Below, in pieces: positions 1-9,900 of a stretch of DNA of 64,000 nucleotides. The notes under the pieces are model-generated. The model saw only the letters and a program-made list of their open reading frames with translations, had not been told where the DNA came from and searched no databases. The stretch is from Carnimonas bestiolae (GTDB lineage: Bacteria > Pseudomonadota > Gammaproteobacteria > Pseudomonadales > Halomonadaceae), in the NCBI RefSeq assembly GCF_051251125.1, contig NZ_JBPCZL010000004.1; one strand, written 5' to 3'. Positions within the stretch are counted from its first letter, which is position 1. The number at the start of each line of letters is the position of its first letter. The position numbers and the translations under genes were made by a program.

Positions 1-16
1 TACTGCCGTGAACGAC

Positions 17-1921
17 TCACACCATGTGAGTGGTCGTGTGGGTTGTTACGTCTTCTACATCCGTAGATGTCTTCCACCCGTGCTCTGCCAAATAGAGCGG
101 ATTCGCCAGCGTGCCTGCGGAAGGCAGCTCTTCATCACGCTCATCCAGATTGATCATTTGCTGGTTGTTACGTAGCTGAATTCTGTTGAGGCAGGTACGC
201 ACGAATTCCGGCGCAAACAGATCGTAGCGCTGATATTGCCGCGCATTTTCCGGATGAGCGCGCTGGTAGTCGCGGGTCTTCTGGGTGACCAGTTGCCAGA
301 AGGCCGTTTCGGTGAAGTTCTCGCAGCTCGCCATCAGCGGTGCGATAAAGCGGAAGATGCAATCGAACAGATCAGTAAATACCACGTCGACCGCACGTCC
401 ATCGGCAATGCTGAAACGGATGCCCTCAACCTCTTCCGGCGGCTCCTCGCGAGGGTTTACCAGCGCAATCTCTTCACCGATATCTTTCATGAAAATGGCC
501 ACGGGCAGGTAGTCTTCCATCACCAGAATCAGGTTTTCCCCATGGGGCATAAAGGCCAAGTCATGGGCGAAGAACGCGTGCAATAACGGTATGTAGTAAA
601 GGTCGAGGAGGCGCTCCAGCCATTGACTGGGGCTTAGAGAAGAAGCCGATACCAGCGCGGCCACTAGCGCATCGCCACTGCTGTCCTGATGGAGTAAAGC
701 CGCCATCGTCATCAAGGTTTGGTTCGGCTTGATGAGTGGCTGGCCGGGCTGGGCCGGGTCCTCAAGGGCATACGGGCTTTCACGCCATAACCCTGACAGC
801 ATCTTGTGGTAGGGCGAACTCTTGCTGGTCGCCATTTCATAATAGCGGTGTTGGTAGCCCACCGTGGCGACTTCACGCAGCATATGGAAGTGGTGCTCGG
901 CAAAGAAGCGATCACTCGCCAGCAGTTTTGCCGCAAAGGCATTGATGGCGGGGGTGCGCGCCATATAGTAGGGAGAAAGCCCCCGCATGAAGCCCATATT
1001 GAGGATCGATAGCGACGTTTTCACATAGCAGCGCGCTGGGGCATCCAGATTGAAAAAGGTCCGTATCGATTGCTGGACCTGATAGTGGTCGCTGCCTTCC
1101 CCGAGATCGATTAACCATTGGTTGGCGATGTCTGCGGTGAACACGCGTGCAATTTTTTCACGCCATTGCCAGGGGTGAACCGGTATCAATACATAATCAT
1201 CCGGGTTGAGCTGACGATCTTTCAGCTGCTGGCGAAAATGCTGCCACTGCGCCTGGCCCAGCTCGCCTTCGATAAAGTTATCGTAGTGAATATCAGCCAG
1301 GGCATGGAAGTTGGTGCGGTTGCGATGGCCTGCCAACCAGCGCACGCGCATGGGGCGCGCGCTTTCCGGCGTGTAGTTGAGGTAGTCCGCTTCATCGAAG
1401 CCAATGCGCCCATTATTGGCGATGAAAATGGGGTGCCCTTCGGTCATGGAAGCTTCCATTTCCTGATAATCGGCATCGATCAGCGCTGCTACTGACGTAT
1501 CACGGAAGGCTAGCTTGAAGGCCTTGCCATACAGGGTGCTGGTAATTTCTTCCATGTACGTGGGCAATAGTTGCTCGGAAATGCCCAGCTTGTCCTTTAA
1601 CGCGATCACCAGCATCAGGGCATCCACCGGCTTGGGCTGCCCGTTAAGCGTGCAGGTGATGGAGGCGGGATCTACCAGCAAGTGCTCAAGCATGAACTGA
1701 CGTGCATCAAAGCCATATTCCCAACGCTCGTCCTGCTGCTCAATAATCAACTGCCAGCGCGTGGTGCTATTGCCTGCAACTGACTCAACGGCGGTGGGCG
1801 CGATAATTCGTTCATGGCTGAATTCGGCCAGTATCTTGGCGACCAGGTGCTGGTTGGCTTGCTGCCAGCGTTGTGGCGTCAAGGCATGGTGGACGTCGGC
1901 AACGTGGATATCAGTATTCAT
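17..1921 (-). CDS. NRPS-independent siderophore synthetase (IucA/IucC family)
   Basis: 634 residues, the usual length for an IucA/IucC-type NIS synthetase. These cytosolic enzymes adenylate a carboxylate and condense it with an amine or hydroxylamine. Family motifs are visible: IPVHPWQW near residue 247, KTSLSILNMGF near 300, and HGENLILVMEDY near 459. The start ATG overlaps the stop of the acetyltransferase gene by 4 bp (ATGA), so the two are probably translationally coupled. With a PLP decarboxylase, N-monooxygenase and acetyltransferase upstream, it most likely joins N-hydroxy-N-acyl diamine units into a hydroxamate of the desferrioxamine, bisucaberin or putrebactin type. The exact product cannot be read from sequence. 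The gene is complete, but the locus may continue past the window edge (receptor, transporter). Confidence 0.93.
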   Translation of the reverse strand: MNTDIHVADVHHALTPQRWQQANQHLVAKILAEFSHERIIAPTAVESVAGNSTTRWQLIIEQQDERWEYGFDARQFMLEHLLVDPASITCTLNGQPKPVDALMLVIALKDKLGISEQLLPTYMEEITSTLYGKAFKLAFRDTSVAALIDADYQEMEASMTEGHPIFIANNGRIGFDEADYLNYTPESARPMRVRWLAGHRNRTNFHALADIHYDNFIEGELGQAQWQHFRQQLKDRQLNPDDYVLIPVHPWQWREKIARVFTADIANQWLIDLGEGSDHYQVQQSIRTFFNLDAPARCYVKTSLSILNMGFMRGLSPYYMARTPAINAFAAKLLASDRFFAEHHFHMLREVATVGYQHRYYEMATSKSSPYHKMLSGLWRESPYALEDPAQPGQPLIKPNQTLMTMAALLHQDSSGDALVAALVSASSLSPSQWLERLLDLYYIPLLHAFFAHDLAFMPHGENLILVMEDYLPVAIFMKDIGEEIALVNPREEPPEEVEGIRFSIADGRAVDVVFTDLFDCIFRFIAPLMASCENFTETAFWQLVTQKTRDYQRAHPENARQYQRYDLFAPEFVRTCLNRIQLRNNQQMINLDERDEELPSAGTLANPLYLAEHGWKTSTDVEDVTTHTTTHMV

Positions 1922-2508
1922 GAGGTCACTTCTTCATTTAACGCGCTGAGAAAATCTTGCCGGGTCGCAAAACCCAGACAGGCGGTCTTGTGGGCAAGCG
2001 TGCGCTCACCCTGGTAGCGAATGCCCACGGCATGATTAAGGCGATGGATTTTGTCGTTGCGACTGTCGGGCTCGACCACCACGCGCGCCAGCGCGAGTCG
2101 CTCCAGAATCAGCGTCATCACGGCGATCATGACCTGGCGGCTGAACCCATGGCGTGGGGTCGTGACAGGGCCCAGCAGCAGGTGCATGCCGCAGTCGTCG
2201 GGGCGAGGGGAGTAATGCTGACCAATCTCGTCAAAGAGCGGGTCGTAAAGCTCGGTATAGAAGATACCGCCACGTTCATCCTGCCCCACCATGCCAAACT
2301 TGGCGTCGGTGTCAGCCAGCTCCTTGAAGCGATCATCACGACTTAGCCCATTCATGCCCCAGAAGCTGGCATAGGGAGCGGCCAGCCACTCGTTCAGCAG
2401 CTCGAAATGCTGCTCAGGGCGATAACGCTCCAGCGTGAATCCATTGATCTCAAGCCGGGTGCCGTGAGCAGGCGCGTGGCGTTCAGAAAAGGACGACAAC
2501 TGGCTCAT
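1918..2508 (-). CDS. Siderophore N-hydroxylysine/diamine acyltransferase (GNAT, IucB/RhbD-like)
   Basis: 196 residues of the GNAT-type acyltransferase family that acylates N-hydroxylated diamines or lysine in hydroxamate siderophore pathways. Family features include the FTLERYRPEQH N-terminal strand, a PYASFWGMNG segment, and the late VEPDSRNDKIHRLN stretch, where acyl-CoA binding lies in this family. The ATG overlaps the monooxygenase stop by 4 bp, and its own stop overlaps the synthetase ATG by 4 bp, so three consecutive genes are coupled. In desferrioxamine-type pathways this enzyme uses acetyl-CoA or succinyl-CoA; which one is used here is not decidable from sequence. Regulation is presumably shared with the operon through Fur. 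Confidence 0.9.
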   Translation of the reverse strand: MSQLSSFSERHAPAHGTRLEINGFTLERYRPEQHFELLNEWLAAPYASFWGMNGLSRDDRFKELADTDAKFGMVGQDERGGIFYTELYDPLFDEIGQHYSPRPDDCGMHLLLGPVTTPRHGFSRQVMIAVMTLILERLALARVVVEPDSRNDKIHRLNHAVGIRYQGERTLAHKTACLGFATRQDFLSALNEEVTS

Positions 2509-3833
2509 TGCGCAACGTCCTCGAGTTGGCGGGCGGTATTTAAGCGGCCTTGTGCTTGGGGTGCGCCGAAGGTTTGGAACGCAATCGAGCGCTCAACCCG
2601 ATAGGGCTCCCGGCCAAGAATGGCCGCCAGAATGACACTGTTGCGATAACAGCCCATGCCCAGATCGGGAATGGTCAGGCTGTGGGTTTCGAGGCCGTAG
2701 TTTTGAATGAAAATGCGCTGGCGCTTATCGATTCGGTAATGGCGATCAAGCACCGGCAGCCCGCGCTGATCCAAATTAAGCTCGGGCTGCAAAGAGCAGA
2801 GAAAGCCCGGCCGCTGATAACGATAGCCGGTCGCCAATATCAATTGTTCGGTATCGATGCTGAACCTTGTTTGCTGTTCATGTTGGGTGAAGTCGAGCGT
2901 CAGTCCTGTGCCGGTATTTTCAATCTGATCCAACTGGCTGTTGGTTAGCAGCGTGACATCCAGCGGCCCATCCAAGCGTTTTTGATATAAAAGATCGTAG
3001 ATGGCGTTAATCAGCTCGGAATCTATGCCTTTGAAAAGATTCGCCTGCGACTTGATCAGCGGCTCCCGTACATCAGCAGGAAGCGAAAAGAAGTAGTCGA
3101 TGTATTCAGGCGAAGTCATTTCAAGCGTCAGCTTGGTATATTCCAGCGGGAAGTAGCGTGGCGAGCGGGTAATCCAGCGCAAGGCATAGTGGTGCTGGTC
3201 AATCTCGGCCAGCAGGTCATAAAAGATTTCCGCTGCGCTCTGGCCGCTGCCGATCACCGTGATGTCATTCGCTGCGGTTAGCCTCTGCTTGTTATCCAGG
3301 TAGTGGCTGCTGTGCTGAATCCGAGCAGAGTCCGCGGTATCAAAGGGAGTCCATGGCTGGGTGCCTGTGCCCAGCACCAGGTGGCGAGCAGCGATAGTGG
3401 TGCGCTCACCATTGCTGGCATCTTGGCCGGTCAGCAAGTAGATGTCGCGCTCTTGGTCGTAGCGTATATCGACGACCTTGAAACCCCAGCGCAGGTTGGA
3501 AAGCTGGCTGACCACCCACTGACAGTACTGGTTGTACTCCTTGCGCAAAATGAAGAAATTTTCGCGGATATAAAACGGATAAAGACGCCCGGTCATCTTG
3601 GCAAAATTCAAGAAGCTGTAGCGGCTGGTGGGATCGGCCAAAGTTACCAGATCAGACATGAACGGCGTTTGCAGGTGCGCGCTTTCCAGCATCATGCCGG
3701 GGTGCCAGTCGAACCCTTCGCGTGCATCAACGAACAGGGTAGAGACGTCCTCCAAAGGCTCAGCAAGGGCAGCAAGGCTCAGGTTAAAAGGGCCGATACC
3801 AACGCCCACGATGTCGTAAACAGAAGAAGACAT
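2505..3833 (-). CDS. L-lysine/ornithine or diamine N-monooxygenase of siderophore synthesis (IucD/DesB-like)
   Basis: 442-residue class B flavin N-monooxygenase. The FAD site VGVGIGPFNLSL starts near residue 9, the NADPH site VIGSGQSAAE is near residue 192, and the family's ATGY motif (LILATGYRYQRP) is near 333. It hydroxylates the terminal amine of lysine, ornithine or a diamine, using NADPH and O2. Because the gene immediately upstream encodes a decarboxylase, the substrate is probably cadaverine or putrescine rather than the free amino acid; this is inference. An AGGAAT ribosome-binding site precedes the ATG, with an 18-bp gap to the decarboxylase gene and a 4-bp overlap with the acetyltransferase gene. 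Confidence 0.94.
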   Translation of the reverse strand: MSSSVYDIVGVGIGPFNLSLAALAEPLEDVSTLFVDAREGFDWHPGMMLESAHLQTPFMSDLVTLADPTSRYSFLNFAKMTGRLYPFYIRENFFILRKEYNQYCQWVVSQLSNLRWGFKVVDIRYDQERDIYLLTGQDASNGERTTIAARHLVLGTGTQPWTPFDTADSARIQHSSHYLDNKQRLTAANDITVIGSGQSAAEIFYDLLAEIDQHHYALRWITRSPRYFPLEYTKLTLEMTSPEYIDYFFSLPADVREPLIKSQANLFKGIDSELINAIYDLLYQKRLDGPLDVTLLTNSQLDQIENTGTGLTLDFTQHEQQTRFSIDTEQLILATGYRYQRPGFLCSLQPELNLDQRGLPVLDRHYRIDKRQRIFIQNYGLETHSLTIPDLGMGCYRNSVILAAILGREPYRVERSIAFQTFGAPQAQGRLNTARQLEDVAQ

Positions 3834-3851
3834 GAGTTTATTCCTGGTTCC

Positions 3852-5378
3852 TTAGCGAGATGACTGCATTTGCTGCAGCACCTCATGGCCCATCGCCACG
3901 ATATCTGCGACAAGCCCGGCGAGTTGATCAACATCACTGCGGGGATTCAGCAGGGTGAATTTCAGATACTGACGCCCCTGACAGCGTGTCGCCGCCACCA
4001 TCGCACGCTTGCTGCGGGCGAGTCGCGAGCGAATCTGGCGGTTCACTTCGTCGAGGGTGTCATCGTCATGGCGGGGCGCGTGGAAACGGAATACCAGAGT
4101 GCTGATGGAGGGCGCGGCCAGCAGTTCGATATCTGCCTGGTTGACCATCCATTCGCCCAACCGGGCCGTCTTACTAACCAGCGTGTCGATCATCTCGCCG
4201 AGCGCATCAGGGCCCAGCGTACGCAGCGTGACCCACAGCTTTAGCGCATCGAAACGGCGGGTGGTTTGCAGGCTCTTGTTGACCAGATCAGGGGTACCGG
4301 CCAACGCCTGTTCGAGCGGGTTCAGGTAGTCGGCATGGTGAGCCAGCGGTGCCATCATCGCCGTATCGCGAATCAACAGCGCCGAACATGCAACCGGCTG
4401 GAAGGCAAACTTGTGAAAATCGAGCGTAACGCTGTCGGCCGCCTCAATACCTGCCAACCGCTGTCGCTGCTGTTTGGAGAGCAGTAGGCCGCCGCCATAG
4501 GCGGCATCCACATGGAAGTGGCACTGGTATTGGCGACTTAGTCTGGCGATATCCACCAGCGGATCGATGGCGCCAAAATCCGTGGTTCCTGCGGTCGCCA
4601 CAATGGCGATGGGAATCTCGCCGTTGCTGGCCATGCCGGCCAAGGTTGCTTCGAGCGCACTTACATCCATGCAGCGCTGGTCGGTACAGGGCACCTGAAT
4701 AGCCGCTTGCTTACCCATGCCCAGCAGCATGCAGGCCTGCTGGATGCTGAAATGACTATCCTCCGAGCACAGCACGCGGTAGCGGGCCAGGCGCTGATGA
4801 GGTGTTTCACTGTCCGCACGTGCAAACGCCTGTTCGCGCGCCAACAGCATCGCCATCATGTTCGACTGCGAACCGCCTGAGGTGAACACGCCATCGGCGT
4901 CTTCGGGAAGGCCGGCACGCTTCGCCAGCCAGTTAATCAGGTGCTGCTCGATCCAGGTACCACCAGCGCTTTGGTCCCAGGTTTCAACGGCCGTATTCAA
5001 TGCGCTGGCCAAATGCTCCGCCGCTAGAGACACATCGAGGATGGGGCAATTCAAATGAGCGACGTAATCCTGATGGTGGAATAAAATCGCGTGGTCGAGG
5101 TAAAGGGGCTTCAGTTCTTCGAGGGCTGCCACAAAATCATTGAGGGGAACGTCCAGATCAAGAGGCTGGAAGGCTTTCAACAGCTCGCCGGGCAGTATTC
5201 CGCTGGTAGGGTGTTCGCGTTCGCTAAGCGTCTGCGCTAACGACTGATCGACATGGGCTTTCAAGGTGCGGTAGTGGTCGAAGTCGTCGATACCAAAAAA
5301 GGTGGCAGCGGTGTTTTTCAAGTATCCGGCAAGCGGCTTGGATGGCTCCGATAGTTGAAATTCCTGACTGATGCCCAT
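3852..5378 (-). CDS. PLP-dependent group II decarboxylase of siderophore operon (DesA/Ddc-like)
   Basis: 508 residues of the group II pyridoxal-phosphate decarboxylase family (glutamate, aromatic amino acid and diaminobutyrate decarboxylases, and DesA lysine decarboxylase). The HVDAAYGG motif and the PLP lysine in DFHKFAF (about residue 322) are present, and GGSQSNMMA near 170 matches the cofactor-phosphate region. As first gene of the four-gene biosynthetic run it should supply the diamine (cadaverine from lysine, or putrescine from ornithine) for N-hydroxylation. A 2,4-diaminobutyrate decarboxylase role is the main alternative, but the hydroxamate context argues against it. The ATG follows a GGAG ribosome-binding site. 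A candidate Fur box lies about 75-93 bp upstream. Confidence 0.92.
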   Translation of the reverse strand: MGISQEFQLSEPSKPLAGYLKNTAATFFGIDDFDHYRTLKAHVDQSLAQTLSEREHPTSGILPGELLKAFQPLDLDVPLNDFVAALEELKPLYLDHAILFHHQDYVAHLNCPILDVSLAAEHLASALNTAVETWDQSAGGTWIEQHLINWLAKRAGLPEDADGVFTSGGSQSNMMAMLLAREQAFARADSETPHQRLARYRVLCSEDSHFSIQQACMLLGMGKQAAIQVPCTDQRCMDVSALEATLAGMASNGEIPIAIVATAGTTDFGAIDPLVDIARLSRQYQCHFHVDAAYGGGLLLSKQQRQRLAGIEAADSVTLDFHKFAFQPVACSALLIRDTAMMAPLAHHADYLNPLEQALAGTPDLVNKSLQTTRRFDALKLWVTLRTLGPDALGEMIDTLVSKTARLGEWMVNQADIELLAAPSISTLVFRFHAPRHDDDTLDEVNRQIRSRLARSKRAMVAATRCQGRQYLKFTLLNPRSDVDQLAGLVADIVAMGHEVLQQMQSSR

Positions 5379-5452
5379 CAGACATCTCCAATTGCCTAAG
5401 AGTGAGTGAGAGTAGGGGGATGGCGCAGTGGAGCGAACCTATCCCTATAAAC

Positions 5453-5471
5453 GAGTATTATTATCATTTAG
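5453..5471. promoter_or_regulatory. Candidate Fur box upstream of siderophore biosynthesis operon
   Basis: An AT-rich 19-bp stretch matches the classical Fur consensus at about 12 of 19 positions, with TATTATTATCATT at its core. It lies 75-93 bp upstream of the decarboxylase start. The position and the iron-related genes downstream support it; the match alone is only moderate. Confidence 0.45.
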
Positions 5472-5661
5472 ATTTACATTTTAGTAGCGCCATTGTCTAG
5501 CCGTAATTTGCCCGTTGAAGAGGGCAGATTCGTGGATTAAGAAGCGCTTGGTAGCGGCAAAGTGACGGTAAAATTCGTCACACTGTGTGGGCTCCAGGGC
5601 GTAGCCTAGCGCGGCACTAACGTGCTACTACTTATCAAATGGCCGAGGGACGTTATTGCAG

Positions 5662-6582
5662 CTACTGGTGTACCTTGCCTTTGCGCCAGTAGCCCATCGC
5701 CGAAACCTGGTGTTTGGGAATGCAGCGATCGTCGATCAGATAGCGGCGCATATCGAGGCAGGCCTTGGATTCAGACGCTATCCACGCATAAAAATGATCG
5801 GTCGGGGTAAGTTCAGAAACGTCCCACAGAATGTCCTGATCGATATCGATCGCCAGTTCGGCTGCCCCTATCTGGCAATACGACTGCCTTTCAAGCGAGA
5901 GCATGCGCAACGCCTGAACAAGCCGCTCACCATACTGGCAGTCGAGTCCTTCACGGGGCAGCCAAGCGGCTTCTATCCAGCTGGGCAGCGGCCTGCAATC
6001 GGCCTTGAGCGGAACCTCGATGAGCGCCTGCACCCTAGGGCGAGCGCGCTGGCGATAGCGCTCATCCAGTTCTTCAATGATGCCCATGATGGCTGGCAGT
6101 GCGGTTTCGTCACCTATCAGCAGCATATGGCGCGGGTCAGTAGGCGGCTTCCATTCAAAGCCAACCGGCGCCCCTGGGTAATCGCGGTGTGGGGCTGAGA
6201 TCGAGATGCCATCACCCGGCTGCGCGCGGCAGGCCCATCTGGACGCAGGGCCGATATCACCATGCAGAGCGAATTCAATATCGAGTTCCTTGTGCTCTGG
6301 CCGAACCGCGCGAATGGTATAGGTACGCATACACGGGCGCTCCTGCACCGGCATCTTGCGGTATGCAGCGTACCAGTCTTCACCCGGCGCAAAGCGTGAG
6401 GCCATGGCAGGCACGTCCGCCTGTTCCTGACCGAAGAATAGCTTGACGCGCTGATCAGGCGCCAAGGTGGTCGCCTCATCGAGATTGTCGCCAGTGAAGG
6501 TAACGTTGACGATGGATGGAGTGATCTGCTCGCGTCGCTTCACCACCATGTCGAATAGCTGGTATGGGCTAGAGGCCGCCAT
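5662..6582 (-). CDS. Siderophore-interacting protein (FAD-dependent ferric-siderophore reductase, ViuB/YqjH-like)
   Basis: 306 residues from the ATG at 6582, which has a GGAAAC ribosome-binding site. The frame could extend 21 codons further, but that part overlaps a strong Fur box and reads as a low-complexity Asn/Tyr stretch, so I reject it. The protein has the flavin-binding RTYTIRAVRPE segment and an NADPH-binding-type LLIGDETALPAI region typical of siderophore-interacting proteins, which use NADPH/FAD to release iron from ferric siderophores in the cytoplasm. It lies 283 bp upstream of the biosynthetic operon on the same strand, so synthesis and iron release sit in one locus. Confidence 0.92.
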   Translation of the reverse strand: MAASSPYQLFDMVVKRREQITPSIVNVTFTGDNLDEATTLAPDQRVKLFFGQEQADVPAMASRFAPGEDWYAAYRKMPVQERPCMRTYTIRAVRPEHKELDIEFALHGDIGPASRWACRAQPGDGISISAPHRDYPGAPVGFEWKPPTDPRHMLLIGDETALPAIMGIIEELDERYRQRARPRVQALIEVPLKADCRPLPSWIEAAWLPREGLDCQYGERLVQALRMLSLERQSYCQIGAAELAIDIDQDILWDVSELTPTDHFYAWIASESKACLDMRRYLIDDRCIPKHQVSAMGYWRKGKVHQ

Positions 6583-6611
6583 GATTAGTTTCCAAAGCCG
6601 TATAAACAATG

Positions 6612-6630
6612 GATAACAATAATAATTATT
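6612..6630. promoter_or_regulatory. Strong candidate Fur box at siderophore-interacting protein promoter
   Basis: GATAACAATAATAATTATT matches the consensus GATAATGATAATCATTATC at 15 of 19 positions. It lies 30-48 bp upstream of the chosen ATG of the siderophore-interacting protein, where a repressor would block the promoter. Confidence 0.75.
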
Positions 6631-6866
6631 CCTATTTATGTTCAAGCATCTTTAGGAGCGCGGAGCGAAAAAGGTTCATTTCCGCCTAAACGTCGATCGC
6701 CCTCGTTGGCAGCACGCGTTGTGCCTGCTGGTAAATTAGCTGAGATGCTCACCGAAAGGCGCAGTTATTTGAGGGAGGCTACTGGTTCACGCAGCCATTG
6801 AGCGCTAGGCTGATCAGCCACTCGTTCAGGCTTCATCGTGCGCTGGGGTGTGTATCGTCAACCGGC

Positions 6867-6904
6867 CGATAGTTGCTGCGCAAAACGATAGTTGCCACGC
6901 AAAA
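6867..6904. repeat. 19-bp tandem duplication
   Basis: Two directly adjacent 19-bp units, CGATAGTTGCTGCGCAAAA and CGATAGTTGCCACGCAAAA, identical at 17 of 19 positions. The second unit runs into the A-tract that forms the U-tail of the metH terminator on the minus strand. Confidence 0.8.
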
Positions 6905-6952
6905 AACATCGGCGGTGCGCGGATAACGTAATAGTCCGCACACCGCCGATGT
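6901..6952 (-). terminator. Rho-independent terminator of metH
   Basis: Near-perfect hairpin: arms 6906-6923 and 6935-6952 with 17 of 18 pairs (core CATCGGCGGTG), an 11-nt loop, and on the minus strand a following U-tract from the A-run at 6901-6906. It begins about 20 bp after the metH stop. Confidence 0.93.
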
Positions 6953-6972
6953 GGTGTTACTGAGCGTGAAGG

Positions 6973-9900
6973 TTATTCGTCGGGGTTGTAGGAGAGCACT
7001 GGCGAGAGCCAGCGTTCCATGGTTTCCATTGGCATCTGCTTGCGCTCGGCCAGCTCGGTCACCTGATCCTTGCCAATCTTGCCGGTGGCGAAGTAGCGCG
7101 ATTCAGGGTGCGAGAAATACCAGCCCGACACCGCGGCGGCAGGCCACATGGCAAAGCTGTCGGTGAGCGAGATGCCGGTTTCGGCGGTGGCATCGAGCAG
7201 AGTAAAAAGCGTTGCCTTTTCGGTGTGATCGGGGCAGGCGGGGTAGCCGGGAGCAGGGCGAATGCCGCGATATTTCTCGGCAATCAGCGCCTCGTTATCG
7301 AGCTGCTCGTGCTGGTCGTAGCCCCAGAACTCCTTGCGCACCCGCTCGTGCATGCGTTCGGCGAAGGCTTCCGCCAAGCGGTCGGCCAACGCCTTGACCA
7401 TGATCGAATTGTAATCGTCACCGGCATCTTCATAGGCCTTGGCGAGCTTGTCGACACCGTGGCCAGTGGTCACGGCGAAGCCGCCGATCCAATCCTCGAC
7501 CTCGCCAGCGCGCGGGGCGACAAAATCGGCCAGGCTGTAGCAGAGACCATCGCGCCCCTTGGCACTTTGCTGGCGAATATGGTGCAGCCGCTGTACAACC
7601 TGCTGACGGTTTTCGTCGGCGTACACCTCGATCACATCATCATCGACGGTGGCCGCAGGCCAGAAGCCGATGACGCCGCGCGCTTCAATCAGCGCTTCGT
7701 TAACCAGCTTTTCAAGCATCGCCTTGGCATCGTCGAACAGACTGCGGGCCGCTTCGCCGACCACCTCGTCGTCGAGAATCTTCGGATACTTGCCGACCAA
7801 CTGCCAGCTCATAAAGAACGGCGTCCAGTCGATCCGCTCGATCAACTCATGCACATCGTAATTAACGAAGGTTTTGGTACCAATAAAGGCGGGTCGGGGC
7901 GGCGTGTAGCCTTCCCAGTCGGCGCTGAACTTGCGCTCGCGCGCCTGCGCATAGGTCAGATCAGCGGCCTTGGGGCGGCGCTTGGCGTTGCGCTCGCGAA
8001 CGCGCTCATATTCGGCACGAATTTCTGTTACGTAGTCTTCTTTCAGGCTTGGTGACAGAAGTCGACTGGCGACACCCACCGCGCGCGAGGCGTCGGTCAC
8101 ATAGATAACCGGTGAGTCGTAGTTAGGCTCGATCTTGACCGCCGTATGCGCCTTCGAGGTGGTGGCTCCGCCGATCAGCAGCGGTAGTTCGAAGCCTTGC
8201 CGCTTCATCTCCTTGGCCACATTGACCATCTCGTCAAGGGAAGGGGTAATCAGCCCGGATAGTCCAATAATGTCGGCGTTTTCGGCCTTGGCGGTCGCGA
8301 GGATTTTCTCGGCCGGCACCATTACCCCAAGGTCGATCACTTCGTAGTTGTTGCATTGCAGCACCACGCCGACAATGTTCTTACCGATGTCGTGCACGTC
8401 GCCCTTGACCGTCGCCATCACGACCTTGCCCTTGCTCTGGGCGTCAGCGCTTTTTTCCGCCTCGATATAGGGAATCAGGTAGGCGACCGCCTGTTTCATT
8501 ACGCGCGCCGACTTCACCACCTGCGGCAGGAACATCTTGCCGGCACCGAACAGATCGCCGACCACATTCATGCCGTCCATCAGCGGCCCCTCAATGACCT
8601 CGATGGGGCGCTCGGCCTGCTGGCGCGCCAGTTCGGCGTCTTCTTCGATATAGGCGGTAATGCCTTTGACCAGCGCATGCTCGATACGCTTGTTCACCTC
8701 AAACGAGCGCCACTCAAGGTCTTCCTTCTTCTGACCAGCGCTACCGTCGCCGCGATACTGCTCGGCAATCTCCAACAGCCGTTCGGTGGCGTCGGGCGAG
8801 CGGTTGAGCACCACGTCTTCTACCGCTGTGCGCAGCTGCTCGGGAAGGTCGTCGTATACCGCCAACTGGCCGGCATTAACGATCCCCATACTCATGCCGG
8901 CCTTGATTGCGTGATAGAGAAATACCGAATGGATGGCCTCGCGCACCGGATTGTTGCCGCGGAACGAGAACGAAACGTTGGACACCCCGCCAGAAATCAT
9001 CGCATGGGGCAGATGCTGCTTGATCCACTGGGTCGCTTCGATGAAGTCGACGGCGTAGTTATTGTGCTCCTCAATACCGGTCGCGATCGCGAAGATATTG
9101 GGGTCGAAGATGATGTCTTCAGCAGGGAAGTCGAGTTCGTCGACCAGCAAATGGTAGGCCCGAGAACAGATCTCGGTTTTGCGCTGGAAGGTGTCGGCCT
9201 GTCCTTCTTCATCGAAGGCCATCACCACGATGGCGGCCCCATAGCGACGGCACAGCTTGGCGTGCTCGCGGAACGCCTGCTCGCCTTCCTTGAGCGAGAT
9301 CGAGTTGACCACCGCTTTACCCTGCACGCATTTAAGGCCAGCTTCGATAATCTCGAACTTGGAGGAGTCCAGCATGATCGGCACGCGCGAGATATCCGGC
9401 TCGCCCGCCACCAGATTGAGGAAGTGCACCATCGCCTCCTGGGAGTCGAGCATGCCTTCATCCATGTTGATATCGATAACCTGAGCGCCGTTTTCGACCT
9501 GCTCCAGGGCAACCTCAAGCGCGGTGGTAAAGTCTTCTTCCTTGATCAACCGCTTGAAGCGCGCCGAGCCGGTGACGTTGGTACGTTCGCCGACGTTGAC
9601 GAACAGCGAATCAGCTTCGATATTGAAGGGCTCGAGCCCCGACAGGCGACACGCCGGCGCTATCTCGGGAATCTGACGCGGCGGCTTGCCGCGCACAACG
9701 TCAGCAATAAAGGCGATGTGTTCGGGGGTCGAGCCGCAGCAGCCGCCAAGAATATTAACCAGGCCGCTTTCGGCAAATTCACCGACAATCGCCGACATTT
9801 CGTCGGCTTCCTGATCGTACTCACCGAATTCGTTGGGCAGACCAGCGTTGGGGTGGGCGGATACCCAGGTATCGGCCACTCGCGACAGCTCGGCGATATA

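Larger units (their letters stand above)
6583..6972. other. Intergenic region between siderophore reductase and metH
   Basis: 390 bp without a gene. It holds the Fur box at its left end, an adjacent 19-bp tandem duplication (6867-6904), and the metH terminator at its right end. Nothing recognised in the middle. Confidence 0.6.
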
